Below are positions 1 through 7,449 of a stretch of 35,878 nucleotides of DNA, piece by piece. Under the pieces are notes generated by a model. The model saw only the letters and a program-made list of their open reading frames with translations, had not been told where the DNA came from and ran no database searches. The first letter of the stretch is position 1. Each line of letters starts with the position of its first letter. Both the position numbers and the translations under genes were made by a program. This DNA is from Flavobacteriaceae bacterium (lineage in GTDB: Bacteria; Bacteroidota; Bacteroidia; Flavobacteriales; Flavobacteriaceae), in NCBI GenBank assembly GCA_015490835.1, contig WFXA01000170.1, positions 1-35,878 of the forward strand, read 5' to 3'.

Positions 1-5
1 CGATT

Positions 6-112
6 TAAGGTGGTTATAGCAACGGGGCTCACCTCTTACCATCTCGAACAGAGAAGTTAAGCCCGTTAGCGCCGATGGTACTACGTATTGTGGAAGAGTA
101 GGTCGCCGCCTT
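6..112 (+). rRNA. rrf: 5S ribosomal RNA
   Basis: The sequence has the conserved 5S core: GGGGCTCACCTC, the loop CGAACAGAGAAGTTAAGCCC, and a closing GGTCGCCGCC. The ends pair as a terminal stem (AAGGTGG near base 7 with CCGCCTT near base 112). Length is close to 107 nt, normal for Bacteroidetes. The 16S and 23S genes would lie before base 1, so the window opens at the end of an rRNA operon. The exact ends are uncertain by a few bases. Confidence 0.93.
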
Positions 113-117
113 GTTTT

Positions 118-153
118 AAATCCCAATCATTTTTATGATTGGGATTTTTTTTT
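118..153 (+). terminator. Intrinsic terminator of the rRNA operon
   Basis: A perfect 13-bp stem (AAATCCCAATCAT / ATGATTGGGATTT) with a 4-nt loop is followed by a run of T. It starts a few bases after the 5S rRNA end, where the rRNA transcript should stop. Confidence 0.88.
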
Positions 154-378
154 GCCTTAATTGTAAAATATTATCTCTAAAAAGGGTTATTTGAGATAAA
201 AAAAATCCTTTTGTTTATAAAATAAAATCTATAACTTTGGGTATATGTAATATATCAACAATTGTATGCATGCAAATGTTCTGCACTATTGAAGAACAAT
301 ATAGAAATATAAAAAAAATATTATGGTGGTTCAGCCTCAATTAATATAAATGATTAATGAATAAACACTTCTTCCAAA

Positions 379-412
379 AAAGAATTCTTAAAAATTAAAT
401 TTAAGATTCTTT
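379..412 (-). terminator. Probable terminator left from the mscS-like gene
   Basis: An imperfect AT-rich inverted repeat (AAAGAATCTTAA / TTAAGAATTCTTT when read on the minus strand) is followed by a short T-rich stretch. It lies just past the stop codon of the MscS-like remnant, so it is probably that gene's original terminator. The stem is weak. Confidence 0.4.
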
Positions 413-419
413 CTGTATC

Positions 420-536
420 TCAACAGAATGTTGGATATGGTATTTCTATTCCGGCAGCATCAAGAGCTCGCTTGCATCCTTCAACCGTTTCAAAATATAC
501 GCCCCAGTAATCTTCATTTTTACACCAAGGCCCATT
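420..536 (-). pseudogene. C-terminal remnant of a MscS-family mechanosensitive channel gene
   Basis: Reading the minus strand in the frame ending at TGA 420-422 gives 38 residues, including PWCKNEDYWGVYFE and RALDAAGIEIPYPTFC. This matches the end of the MscS family C-terminal domain, where a W..xEDYW strand precedes a helix ending A(G)IEIP(Y/F)P. Everything upstream (membrane helices and beta domain) is missing. An in-frame TAA lies just before the recognisable part, and that DNA instead encodes the end of an IS3-type orfA in another frame. The piece has no start and is not in the ORF track. The family assignment rests on this short motif. I infer that an insertion sequence entered or recombined at the 3' end of an mscS gene and the rest was lost. 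Confidence 0.7.
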
Positions 537-822
537 TCTTTTTTAGCAACTCGTCTTTGAGTTTGCCCGCCAAGCGTTCTTCGGCAACGAGTTCTTTGAG
601 CTTCCGGTTCTCTTTTTCTAACTCTCGTATTCGTTTTATATGAGCTGGGGTCATTCCATGTTTTAGACCGTCTTCTCCCATTTCATTAAACTTTTTACGC
701 CAACTATAATAGGTAGCCGCATAAATCCCATGCTTCTCCAGAGTTGTCGTTACTCCATTGCTGGCAGCTTCTTGCAAGATTTGGAGTTTTTCTTCAATTG
801 TAAAGGTTCTTTTTGTTTTCAT
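520..822 (-). CDS. IS3-family transposase OrfA, solitary (IS remnant)
   Basis: About 100 aa. Residues 5-55 form a helix-turn-helix of the transposase_8/IS3 OrfA type (RTFTIEEKLQILQEAASNG, then YYSWRKKFNEMG). A leucine-zipper-like coiled coil follows (RIRELEKENRKLKELVAEE). OrfA binds the IS ends and normally needs a frameshift into OrfB, the DDE integrase, for transposition. No OrfB follows: the DNA after orfA is the mscS-like remnant, and the last few residues (KKWALV) overlap that remnant in another frame. The element is therefore inactive by itself. The ORF track starts at a TTG; I prefer the ATG at 822, giving MKTKRTFTIEEK. A TAnnTTTG-like box (829-836) sits just upstream. The IS3 call is firm at family level only. 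Confidence 0.82.
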   Translation of the reverse strand: MKTKRTFTIEEKLQILQEAASNGVTTTLEKHGIYAATYYSWRKKFNEMGEDGLKHGMTPAHIKRIRELEKENRKLKELVAEERLAGKLKDELLKKKWALV

Positions 823-828
823 ATAGGA

Positions 829-836
829 CAAAATTA
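829..836 (-). promoter_or_regulatory. Possible -7 box of the orfA remnant
   Basis: The minus strand reads TAATTTTG, which fits the Bacteroidetes -7 consensus TAnnTTTG, a few bases upstream of the preferred ATG at 822. No TTG at the usual spacing upstream was found, so support is partial. Confidence 0.3.
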
Positions 837-870
837 TACTAAATATTTAAATAGAATCTTGTCCGACTTT

Positions 871-910
871 TTAGGGGTCTAATACAATTTTTAAGGGGCT
901 AATACAACAT
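871..910. repeat. Two tandem 20-bp direct repeats at the IS edge
   Basis: TTAGGGGTCTAATACAATTT is followed directly by TTAAGGGGCTAATACAACAT, two imperfect 20-bp copies. They lie about 50 bp beyond the promoter end of the orfA remnant. They could be an IS end (transposase binding repeats) or an IS end next to a copy from an earlier insertion. No matching inverted copy is visible on the mscS side, so the IS boundary is not settled. Confidence 0.6.
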
Positions 911-1056
911 AATAACGTGTAATAGAAATGTTCTTTTGTCGATGGTTTTTTATAGTTAACGAAAAAGGTTTTTTTTGTTAATAACTTCATCGTAATCAGC
1001 GTGATGTATTTAAATTAAAATCATTTCTTTTGTATATTTACTAAAAATAATTATTT

Positions 1057-2214
1057 ATGTTACAGAAAACGCTTATAGTTGTCTTAACAATAATTTCTAC
1101 ATCCATGTTTTCACAGGTAGGGATAAATACTACCACACCCAGTCCTGCTTCTGTTTTGGATATAAATAGTTCTGCTGATGGAACAAATTATGGAGGCTTT
1201 ATGATACCTCGGGTTACATTAATACAGCGAAATGCAATACCTGTAACCGCAGCCGATGATGGTTTAATGGTTTTTCTTCAGGAAGGAAATACACGTTGTG
1301 TTCAAATTTATAACGGGATAGATTTGCAATGGGAAAATGTCTATTGTATGCCGGTTAATCAGCTACCCGTTGCCAACAATGTTAGTTTTTCCGGCTCCTT
1401 AGTTCAAGGTGAAATATTAACGGCAAATTTTGTATATTCTGATGCCGAAGGAGATCTTCCCGGCTCGCATATATTTGCTTGGTATAGAGCAGATGACGCT
1501 TTAGGAACTAATCAAACTTTATTACAAACCGGTACGTCAAGCACTTTTGAACTTACTGCAACAGAGCTTAATTATTATATATCGGTAGAAATCACACCGG
1601 TAGCTCAAACAGGAGCTTCGCCCGGGATTCCTGTATTGTCATCTTATCAGGGACCTGTAAATGCTCCTTCTGCCGGAGGTGTTTTTATAAGTGAAATAGC
1701 AGATCCAGATAATAACGCTTCTGCCAGATTTATTGAGTTGTATAACGGATCTTCTAACCCCATAGATGTAAGTAATTGGCAAATTCTAATATATTTCAAT
1801 AACAATAATACGCCCGGTGGCACTTATACATTTCCTTTCGGAACCGTAATTTCAGGAAACTCTACTTATATAATCGCTCAAGATAACACCGAATTTACAA
1901 ACGTATATGGTATTGCTCCCGATGTAGCACTTGCAATATTCAATTCCAATGGTGATGATAATTTTGAATTACGCGATAATACGGGAACATTAATTGATGT
2001 TTACGGTGTACCCGGAAATGATCAAACGGGGACTTGCGGAGAGTTTGAAGATGGAAGAGCCTTACGAATTACTACAATAATTCAAGGAAATTCGGTGTGG
2101 GATGAAAGTGAGTGGATTGTTAGAGCCGATTCAACAGTTGGAGGTTGTACAGATCACGCTAATTTTCCTCAAAACGCACCTTCAGATTTTTCTGCTGGTT
2201 TGCACCCTAATTAA
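1057..2214 (+). CDS. Secreted protein with flavobacterial N-terminal module and lamin-tail domain
   Basis: 385 aa. Residues 1-19 form a signal peptide (hydrophobic stretch ending SMFSQ). Residues 20-95 (QVGINTTTPSPASVLDIN ... GFMIPRVTLIQRNAI ... DDGLMVFL) match the N-terminal module of the 307-aa protein just downstream and of the S74 fibre protein at 11397-14675. Residues about 100-205 look like a beta-sandwich domain. Residues about 208-345 resemble a lamin-tail domain (VFISEIADPDNNASARFIELYN, then NPIDVSNWQI), a fold common on exported Bacteroidetes proteins. No Por-type C-terminal sorting signal or enzyme motif is evident. It is probably an extracellular or surface protein. The next gene starts 13 bp later on the same strand, so the pair is probably cotranscribed. 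Confidence 0.75.
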   Translation: MLQKTLIVVLTIISTSMFSQVGINTTTPSPASVLDINSSADGTNYGGFMIPRVTLIQRNAIPVTAADDGLMVFLQEGNTRCVQIYNGIDLQWENVYCMPVNQLPVANNVSFSGSLVQGEILTANFVYSDAEGDLPGSHIFAWYRADDALGTNQTLLQTGTSSTFELTATELNYYISVEITPVAQTGASPGIPVLSSYQGPVNAPSAGGVFISEIADPDNNASARFIELYNGSSNPIDVSNWQILIYFNNNNTPGGTYTFPFGTVISGNSTYIIAQDNTEFTNVYGIAPDVALAIFNSNGDDNFELRDNTGTLIDVYGVPGNDQTGTCGEFEDGRALRITTIIQGNSVWDESEWIVRADSTVGGCTDHANFPQNAPSDFSAGLHPN

Positions 2215-2226
2215 TTTTTTTGAATA

Positions 2227-3150
2227 ATGTGTAGAGTATTAATAATAATTTATTTTTTTAACATAACACTTTCTGCTCAAGTAGCTGTAAATTCAACAGC
2301 AGTTCCCAGCAGTGCTGTTTTATACCTTGAGGCACAAAAGTATCCCACAACCAATTTTGGTGGGTTTTTAATGCCTATTGTAACAGAAATACAACAAGCT
2401 TCCATACCGGTTTCAACTGTAGATAATAGAGATGACGGATTGATGGTTTTTGTAAGTGACCCTTCTACCAATAAACATTGCTGGAATATTTACGATAGCC
2501 AACAGCAAACTTGGCTTGATATTTTTTGTACTAAAATTGCTTGCAACAGTAATATTTTGTATCAAGAAAATTTTACAACTTATGGCGATAATACCGGAAT
2601 TTCGGGAAGCAGTCCCTCTAACGGAAACTACCCCACAGGTGTTACAAAGTGGACACTTTCCAGTTATACTGCTATTAGAGATGGTAATACTGCCTACCCC
2701 GGTACATTGGTAGATGCTAATGATTATGCAATGGTTATCGGCGGAAAATTAGATATGAGAGATTTAAATGGACCGCTGTTGTTTGAAACTCAACCCATAA
2801 ATATTTCCGGATATAATTCGGTTGTTTTTTCTTGTGAGTTTAGTCAAACAGGAACTTTAGAATATTATCCAGGGCAACATACAGACGATTATAACTGCGG
2901 AATTGAAACACAAGGAAGCGATTATATAGATGTGCTTTATTCTACTAATGGTGGTGCTACTTTTACCGAAGTGCCTAACTTTTCGGGGTTGGGAAATGCA
3001 AATCATACATTAGTAGATGACCTTCCCGGAACGGTGAACTTTTCGGTTAGTGGACTATCCGGAAATTCTTTGGTTATTCGGATTAGATTTCAAAATTGGT
3101 CTGATGACGAACATTATTTTTTAGACAATATTCAGGTAACTTGTAATTAA
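2227..3150 (+). CDS. Secreted protein sharing the N-terminal module, with a beta-sandwich-like C-terminus
   Basis: 307 aa. A short hydrophobic signal (residues 1-17, ending LSAQ) precedes a copy of the same module as the upstream gene (AVNSTAVPSSAVLYL, GGFLMPIVTEIQQASIPV, DDGLMVFV). The second half (about 105-307) opens with ILYQENFTTYGDNTG and contains DYAMVIGGKLDMRDLNGPLLFETQPINISGY and LVIRIRFQNWSDDEHYFLDNIQVTCN. This pattern resembles jelly-roll or MAM-like adhesion domains often found on secreted Bacteroidetes proteins. The fold call is a judgement from sequence pattern only. It lies 13 bp after its module-sharing neighbour. The two genes probably arose by duplication of the N-terminus with different C-terminal domains attached. 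Confidence 0.7.
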   Translation: MCRVLIIIYFFNITLSAQVAVNSTAVPSSAVLYLEAQKYPTTNFGGFLMPIVTEIQQASIPVSTVDNRDDGLMVFVSDPSTNKHCWNIYDSQQQTWLDIFCTKIACNSNILYQENFTTYGDNTGISGSSPSNGNYPTGVTKWTLSSYTAIRDGNTAYPGTLVDANDYAMVIGGKLDMRDLNGPLLFETQPINISGYNSVVFSCEFSQTGTLEYYPGQHTDDYNCGIETQGSDYIDVLYSTNGGATFTEVPNFSGLGNANHTLVDDLPGTVNFSVSGLSGNSLVIRIRFQNWSDDEHYFLDNIQVTCN

Positions 3151-3178
3151 GTTAAAAAAAGCTTTTATTTTCTTACAG

Positions 3179-3214
3179 AATTAGTATTTTTATTTTTTAT
3201 TAAAAAAACTAATT
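3179..3214 (+). terminator. AT-only hairpin between the secreted pair and the ATP-grasp operon
   Basis: AATTAGT at 3179-3185 pairs with ACTAATT at 3208-3214, and the A/T-rich arms between can extend the stem. It lies after the stop at 3150 and only 8 bp before the ATG at 3223. It could end the upstream transcript or affect translation of the next gene. The stem contains almost no G or C, so it is weak. Confidence 0.3.
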
Positions 3215-3222
3215 GTATTTGT

Positions 3223-4251
3223 ATGAATGTATGTTTTATTATGTACCCTTGGGATGAAATGGACCCTGAGAACGATTCAACCCTAGCTATGGTTCACGAA
3301 TTTGTAAAACGAGGTCATGGTCTTGCTATTACAACGCCTGCAAATCTAACTATTAGAGACAGTGTGGCATTTGCTTTTTCGAGAGTAATTAAGCGATGTG
3401 AAAAAATACCCGGAAACTTAAAATCGTTTCATAAAAAAGCCGAATTTTATGACGAAATGCTCCCACTTGCCGGTTTTGACGTTATTATTTTACGAAGCAA
3501 TCCGCCGTTAGATATGATTATGCTAAATTTTTTAGATAGCGTAAAAGATGACGTGTTTATTATGAATGATTTAGACGGAATAAGACGTGCAAACAACAAA
3601 TTATATACAGCCGTTTTTGAAGATGAAAAAAATGAATTTATTCCTCGTACACATGTAACAAAAAACAAAGAATATCTTAAAAAAACCATAAAAGAAGGTC
3701 CAGATAAAATGATTCTCAAACCTTTGAATGGGTATGGAGGTTCCGGTGTAATACTTATTGAAAAACGAGCGATGACCAGTATTAATTCACTTTTAGATTT
3801 TTATATAGACAATAAAGACGGGACTTCAAATTATGTAATACTTCAAGAATACATTGACGGAGCAGACCAAGGTGATGTGCGTATTTTGTTGCTTAATGGC
3901 AAACCCATAGGTGCTATGAGAAGAGTACCGGGTGACGAAGATCACCGCTCTAATGTGAGCGCGGGAGGAAGTGTACAAAAACACAGCTTAACTAAAGAAG
4001 AAAAAGAATTATGCAGAAAAATAGGTCCCAAATTGGTAAAAGACGGATTGTATTTTGTAGGCATTGATGTTATTAATAACATGCTTGTGGAAGTAAATGT
4101 AATGTCTCCCGGAGGAATAACGTATATGAATAAAGTATATAAAGTTAAAATTCAAGAAAAAATAGTAGACTTTGTTGAAGATAAAGTATCTGAACGTTTA
4201 GTTGCTTTTGAAAGGAGAAAAAAATTAAGAAAATACGTAGACGAAGCCTAA
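3223..4251 (+). CDS. GshB-like ATP-grasp ligase (glutathione synthetase family)
   Basis: 342 aa, cytoplasmic. The N-terminus (VCFIMYPWDEMDPENDSTLAMVHEF) resembles the GshB opening, in which a D-S-T-F/L-A-M motif follows the first strand. The ATP-grasp core includes MILKPLNGYGGSGV (glycine-rich nucleotide loop with a lysine), VILQEYIDGADQGDVRILLLNGKPIGAMRRVPG, and a metal-binding end FVGIDVINNMLVEVNVMSPGG. Bacterial GshB joins gamma-glutamylcysteine to glycine, but no gshA is in the window. The neighbours are an FGase-like amidohydrolase and a QEGLA protein. Substrate specificity is therefore unproven: it may ligate an amino acid to some other carboxylate or peptide. Its TAA overlaps the ATG of the next gene (TAATG), implying translational coupling. 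Confidence 0.85.
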   Translation: MNVCFIMYPWDEMDPENDSTLAMVHEFVKRGHGLAITTPANLTIRDSVAFAFSRVIKRCEKIPGNLKSFHKKAEFYDEMLPLAGFDVIILRSNPPLDMIMLNFLDSVKDDVFIMNDLDGIRRANNKLYTAVFEDEKNEFIPRTHVTKNKEYLKKTIKEGPDKMILKPLNGYGGSGVILIEKRAMTSINSLLDFYIDNKDGTSNYVILQEYIDGADQGDVRILLLNGKPIGAMRRVPGDEDHRSNVSAGGSVQKHSLTKEEKELCRKIGPKLVKDGLYFVGIDVINNMLVEVNVMSPGGITYMNKVYKVKIQEKIVDFVEDKVSERLVAFERRKKLRKYVDEA

Positions 4252-5081
4252 TGGAAAAGCTAACTATATCTCAAATTTGTTCTAAAATTGAAGCAGGTCA
4301 AACTTTTAATGCCGTTGCTTCTGATTATAGTTTTACTCTAAAAATTGATGAATATGTACCCTATGTTTGCGGTGCCGTTCATGACGGACATCAATTTAGA
4401 AAAGAACTTTGGGAAAATTGCTTCCATACCGAATACGACCGTTGGTTTGAAGAAGACCCAGCTACCAAAGAAATGGTAAAAAATCATCCCATTGTTCTCG
4501 CCGGTTGTGATAGCAGATTTGAATATGACCTAAACAGACACCCCGAAAATGCCATTTATAATGATGCTTGGGGTAAAAAACTATGGAAATCACCTCTTAC
4601 AGAATCACAGAAAGAAAAAAGCTTACAGAAACATGCTAATTTTTATAAGGTAGTTAATTGTTTAATCGCTAAATTAGAGGAATTACATGGAGCCGTTGTG
4701 GTTTATGATATGCATTCTTATAATTGGAAACGATGGGATAGGGAAGTGCCGGTAATAAACTTAGGAACAAAAAATATAGATAATCATCGTTATGGTGATA
4801 TGGTAGAAAATTGGAGAGCTTCCCTTTCTCTATTACAATTACCATATAATATTAAAGCTACTTCTAAAATTAACGATACCTTTCAAGGTAACGGTTATTT
4901 TTTAAAACACATTACACAGCATTTTGGGTACACGCTAGTTTTAGCAACCGAATTTAAAAAAATATACTGTGATGAGTTAAACCAAATAATTTTTCCGGAA
5001 GTAGTAGATGCTATTGAAAAACAATTACAAGAAAAAATAAAACAACATGCAACGTTGTTTTACCAAACTCATAAAAAATAA
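4251..5081 (+). CDS. N-formylglutamate amidohydrolase-like hydrolase (FGase family)
   Basis: 276 aa, no signal peptide. FGase-family features are visible: an N-terminal VCGAVHDGHQF segment where the family usually has a PHxG-like motif, CDSRFEYDLNRHPENAIYNDAWGKKLW (equivalent to the family's SRxxxDLNRxPE), and VVYDMHSYN with the conserved D-H pair. Classical HutG-type FGases remove formate from N-formylglutamate in histidine degradation. No other hut gene is nearby, and the gene is locked between an ATP-grasp ligase (1-base TAATG overlap) and the QEGLA protein (1-base gap). I infer that it cleaves an amide bond in a product of this operon rather than serving histidine catabolism. Confidence 0.82.
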   Translation: MEKLTISQICSKIEAGQTFNAVASDYSFTLKIDEYVPYVCGAVHDGHQFRKELWENCFHTEYDRWFEEDPATKEMVKNHPIVLAGCDSRFEYDLNRHPENAIYNDAWGKKLWKSPLTESQKEKSLQKHANFYKVVNCLIAKLEELHGAVVVYDMHSYNWKRWDREVPVINLGTKNIDNHRYGDMVENWRASLSLLQLPYNIKATSKINDTFQGNGYFLKHITQHFGYTLVLATEFKKIYCDELNQIIFPEVVDAIEKQLQEKIKQHATLFYQTHKK

Positions 5082-5082
5082 G

Positions 5083-6246
5083 ATGACTTTCCCCGAAACT
5101 ATTATAGATACTTTCCCTAATCTTTTTAAAGTAGATCAAACTTTAGACAGATTAGTTAAAAAAATAGAACTGCTTAATTTTGTTAACCCTATTAATATTG
5201 AACAAGAAAAACAACGTTTTTTTGCGTCTAAATACAATACAAATCCAAATTTTAACTACAGAAAACTAAACTTTAACCCGCATAAACTTCAACAAAAGTT
5301 ATTTAAACAAAAAATTCACAAAATTGAAGATGCAGAAACAGCATCTTTTTATAAAGAAGTTATCTATGATTATTCGGGTTTAATACAATGTATTGAAACC
5401 ATAGGTCAAGGGCGAAAATTTTATTACAATGTGTTAAAATGTTTTGGTACACCTACACAAAAAGATGTAGAGAATGCTCGGTTTATTCTTCATTTTAAAG
5501 ATGAAGAATTTGACCAAGAAATGACACCGGTTTTTAATGCACAAGAAGCTCAAAAATATTTTGTAGAATTTTCAAAACGGTATAATTTTCCTTTTAATTT
5601 AAAACTTTCCAGTAAAACAACGGCTGCTGCCATGGTGCAAAACAGTACCCAAAAAATGTTGTTAAAAAAGAAACACTTGTTTAGTGCTAATCAACTCAAA
5701 GTTTTAGCCAATCATGAAATAGGAGTTCATCTGGTAACCACTTTTAACGGATTGATTCAACCCTTAAAAATATTCCATAATGGGTTTCCTAAAAATGTAG
5801 AAACGCAAGAGGGCTTGGCAGTTTTTAGTGAGTATATGAGTGGTTGTTTAACGCTTTGGCGTTTAAAAGAATTGTCCTACAGGGTTTTAGCTGCCGATTC
5901 GTTACATAAAGGCAATAATTTTTGCGATACATTCGATTTGCTTCACGTGCAGTACAAATTAAATAGAGATGAAGCTTTTAATATTACACTTCGCGCTCAC
6001 AGAGGAGGAGGGTTTACAAAGGATTATAAATATCTTACAGGGTTAAAAAAAGTATACGATTATTATAAAAAAGGAAATGATTTAAATCTTCTCCTTTCCG
6101 GAAAAGTTACCATTGAAGATATACCAATTATCACCAAATGGAAAAATGAAAATCTTGCTACCGATATTGTGTATAAAAATTATGCTTTCGATAAAAATGA
6201 AAATAACAATAAAACAATCGATTTTATTTTAGATAACTTAAAATAA
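5083..6246 (+). CDS. QEGLA-motif protein (DUF1704/TIGR02421), probable metallopeptidase
   Basis: 387 aa from the ATG at 5083. The ORF-track start at 5047 lies inside the upstream gene; 5083 leaves a one-base gap after its TAA. The name-giving QEGLA is at about residues 242-246. About 25 residues before it is NHEIGVH, with H211, E212 and H216. HExxxH plus the glutamate of QEGLA matches the zinc-binding layout reported for the eukaryotic tubulin tyrosine carboxypeptidase MATCAP, which belongs to the same domain family. Database entries call bacterial members 'flavohemoglobin expression-modulating', a weak label. A zinc-dependent carboxypeptidase role is inferred from motif layout. As third gene of the ATP-grasp/FGase operon it may remove a residue that the ligase adds. 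Confidence 0.85.
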   Translation: MTFPETIIDTFPNLFKVDQTLDRLVKKIELLNFVNPINIEQEKQRFFASKYNTNPNFNYRKLNFNPHKLQQKLFKQKIHKIEDAETASFYKEVIYDYSGLIQCIETIGQGRKFYYNVLKCFGTPTQKDVENARFILHFKDEEFDQEMTPVFNAQEAQKYFVEFSKRYNFPFNLKLSSKTTAAAMVQNSTQKMLLKKKHLFSANQLKVLANHEIGVHLVTTFNGLIQPLKIFHNGFPKNVETQEGLAVFSEYMSGCLTLWRLKELSYRVLAADSLHKGNNFCDTFDLLHVQYKLNRDEAFNITLRAHRGGGFTKDYKYLTGLKKVYDYYKKGNDLNLLLSGKVTIEDIPIITKWKNENLATDIVYKNYAFDKNENNNKTIDFILDNLK

Positions 6247-6368
6247 AAAAATAAATTTTCGGGTAGATTAAATAGGTTGTGTAACTAACACGTTTTTAAA
6301 TAATCCATCACAAGTGCTTTTTTGGTATTGTATAAATTAATCTTAATAAAAATTTGTATGTTTGAAAC

Positions 6369-7436
6369 ATGCAAAAAAGAACCAAACTAATTATAGTTTT
6401 ATTACTTCCCATTCAAATAATAGGATTAAGAGTACTAAGAAATTTCCCCGAATTTATCGAGAACTATTACAGCAACGGGTTGTACCCAATTCTATCAAAA
6501 ACTGCTCGGTATTTGTTTGGTTGGGTTCCGTTTTCGGTAGGAGATATTTTTTATTTATTACTTGGAGTTACTGCGTTGCGTTGGGTGTACAAAAATTTTT
6601 CAAGAATAAAAACGAAACCCGCCGGCTTTTTTTTAGATATTGCTGCAGCATTATCGGTAATTTATTTTATGTTTAACATACTTTGGGGATTTAATTATTA
6701 CAGATTACCGTTATATAAATCGCTTCATCTTGATACACAATATACGACTGAAGAATTGATACAAACCACCAAACGGTTTATTGCAAAATCAAACGAAATG
6801 CATCGCCAATTAGGCTATCCGGACAGTGTGAAAATTGATCTTCCGTATTCGCAAAAAGAAATTATGGAACGCTCGATTAACGGTTATAAAAACCTGGAAA
6901 AAATACATCCTTTTTTCTCGTATTCGCCGGCAAGTATTAAAAAAAGCACTTGGAGTTTGTTGCTTACGTATATGGGATATAGTGGTTATTACAATCCTTT
7001 TTCGGGAGAAGCACAAGTAAACAGTTTAATAAAAAATTATAAGTTTCCGGTGGTGAGTTGTCATGAACAAGCCCATCAAATAGGTTATGCAGCAGAGAAT
7101 GAAGCAAATTTTATAGCTACTTTGGCTACGCTTCAAAACGATGATAATTTTATTAAGTACTCGGGTTATATATTTGCATTGCGTTATTTAGTAAATGAAA
7201 TAGCTCGTAGAGATCGCGATAAATACGAAGAATTACTTACTACAATAAATCCCGGTATTCTTGCCAGTTATAAAGAAATGCGTGATTTTTGGAAAAGTTA
7301 CGCAAATCCCTTCGAAAATATTTCGAAAGCTTTTTGGGATACTTTTTTAAAAGCCAACAACCAATCTAAAGGACTTATGAGTTATAGTTATATGGTAGCC
7401 CTAGTGGTTAATTATTATGAAGATAAACCTTTGTAA
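6369..7436 (+). CDS. DUF3810 membrane protein with HExxH zincin motif
   Basis: 355 aa. The N-terminal half has hydrophobic segments (KLIIVLLLPIQIIGL; VGDIFYLLLGVTAL; GFFLDIAAALSVIYFMFNIL), followed by WGFNYYRLPLY and a soluble domain. That domain contains SCHEQAHQIGYAAENEANFIATL: an HExxH with a downstream E typical of gluzincin-type metallopeptidases. This arrangement is characteristic of DUF3810, a family widespread in Bacteroidetes with no established substrate. It is probably an inner-membrane peptidase. A TATGTTTG box lies at 6357-6364, but only 4 bases before the ATG, too close to be a conventional promoter for this start. It is convergent with the SRPBCC gene, with a 13-bp gap. Confidence 0.85.
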   Translation: MQKRTKLIIVLLLPIQIIGLRVLRNFPEFIENYYSNGLYPILSKTARYLFGWVPFSVGDIFYLLLGVTALRWVYKNFSRIKTKPAGFFLDIAAALSVIYFMFNILWGFNYYRLPLYKSLHLDTQYTTEELIQTTKRFIAKSNEMHRQLGYPDSVKIDLPYSQKEIMERSINGYKNLEKIHPFFSYSPASIKKSTWSLLLTYMGYSGYYNPFSGEAQVNSLIKNYKFPVVSCHEQAHQIGYAAENEANFIATLATLQNDDNFIKYSGYIFALRYLVNEIARRDRDKYEELLTTINPGILASYKEMRDFWKSYANPFENISKAFWDTFLKANNQSKGLMSYSYMVALVVNYYEDKPL

Positions 7437-7449
7437 CAACAATATAAGC

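Noticed and set aside
428-643. 71-aa plus-strand ORF
   Set aside because: It is the reverse shadow of the orfA and mscS remnants, with no plausible protein features.
4251-5081. Histidine-degradation gene hutG
   Set aside because: No hutH, hutU or hutI in the neighbourhood and the gene is coupled to an ATP-grasp ligase, so the pathway assignment is not supported.
5047-5082. Twelve-codon N-terminal extension of the QEGLA protein
   Set aside because: It lies inside the upstream gene; the ATG at 5083 fits the compact operon junction better.
6357-6364. TATGTTTG box before DUF3810 as its promoter
   Set aside because: Matches the -7 consensus but is only 4 bases from the ATG and has no TTG at normal spacing, so it could serve only a leaderless transcript.
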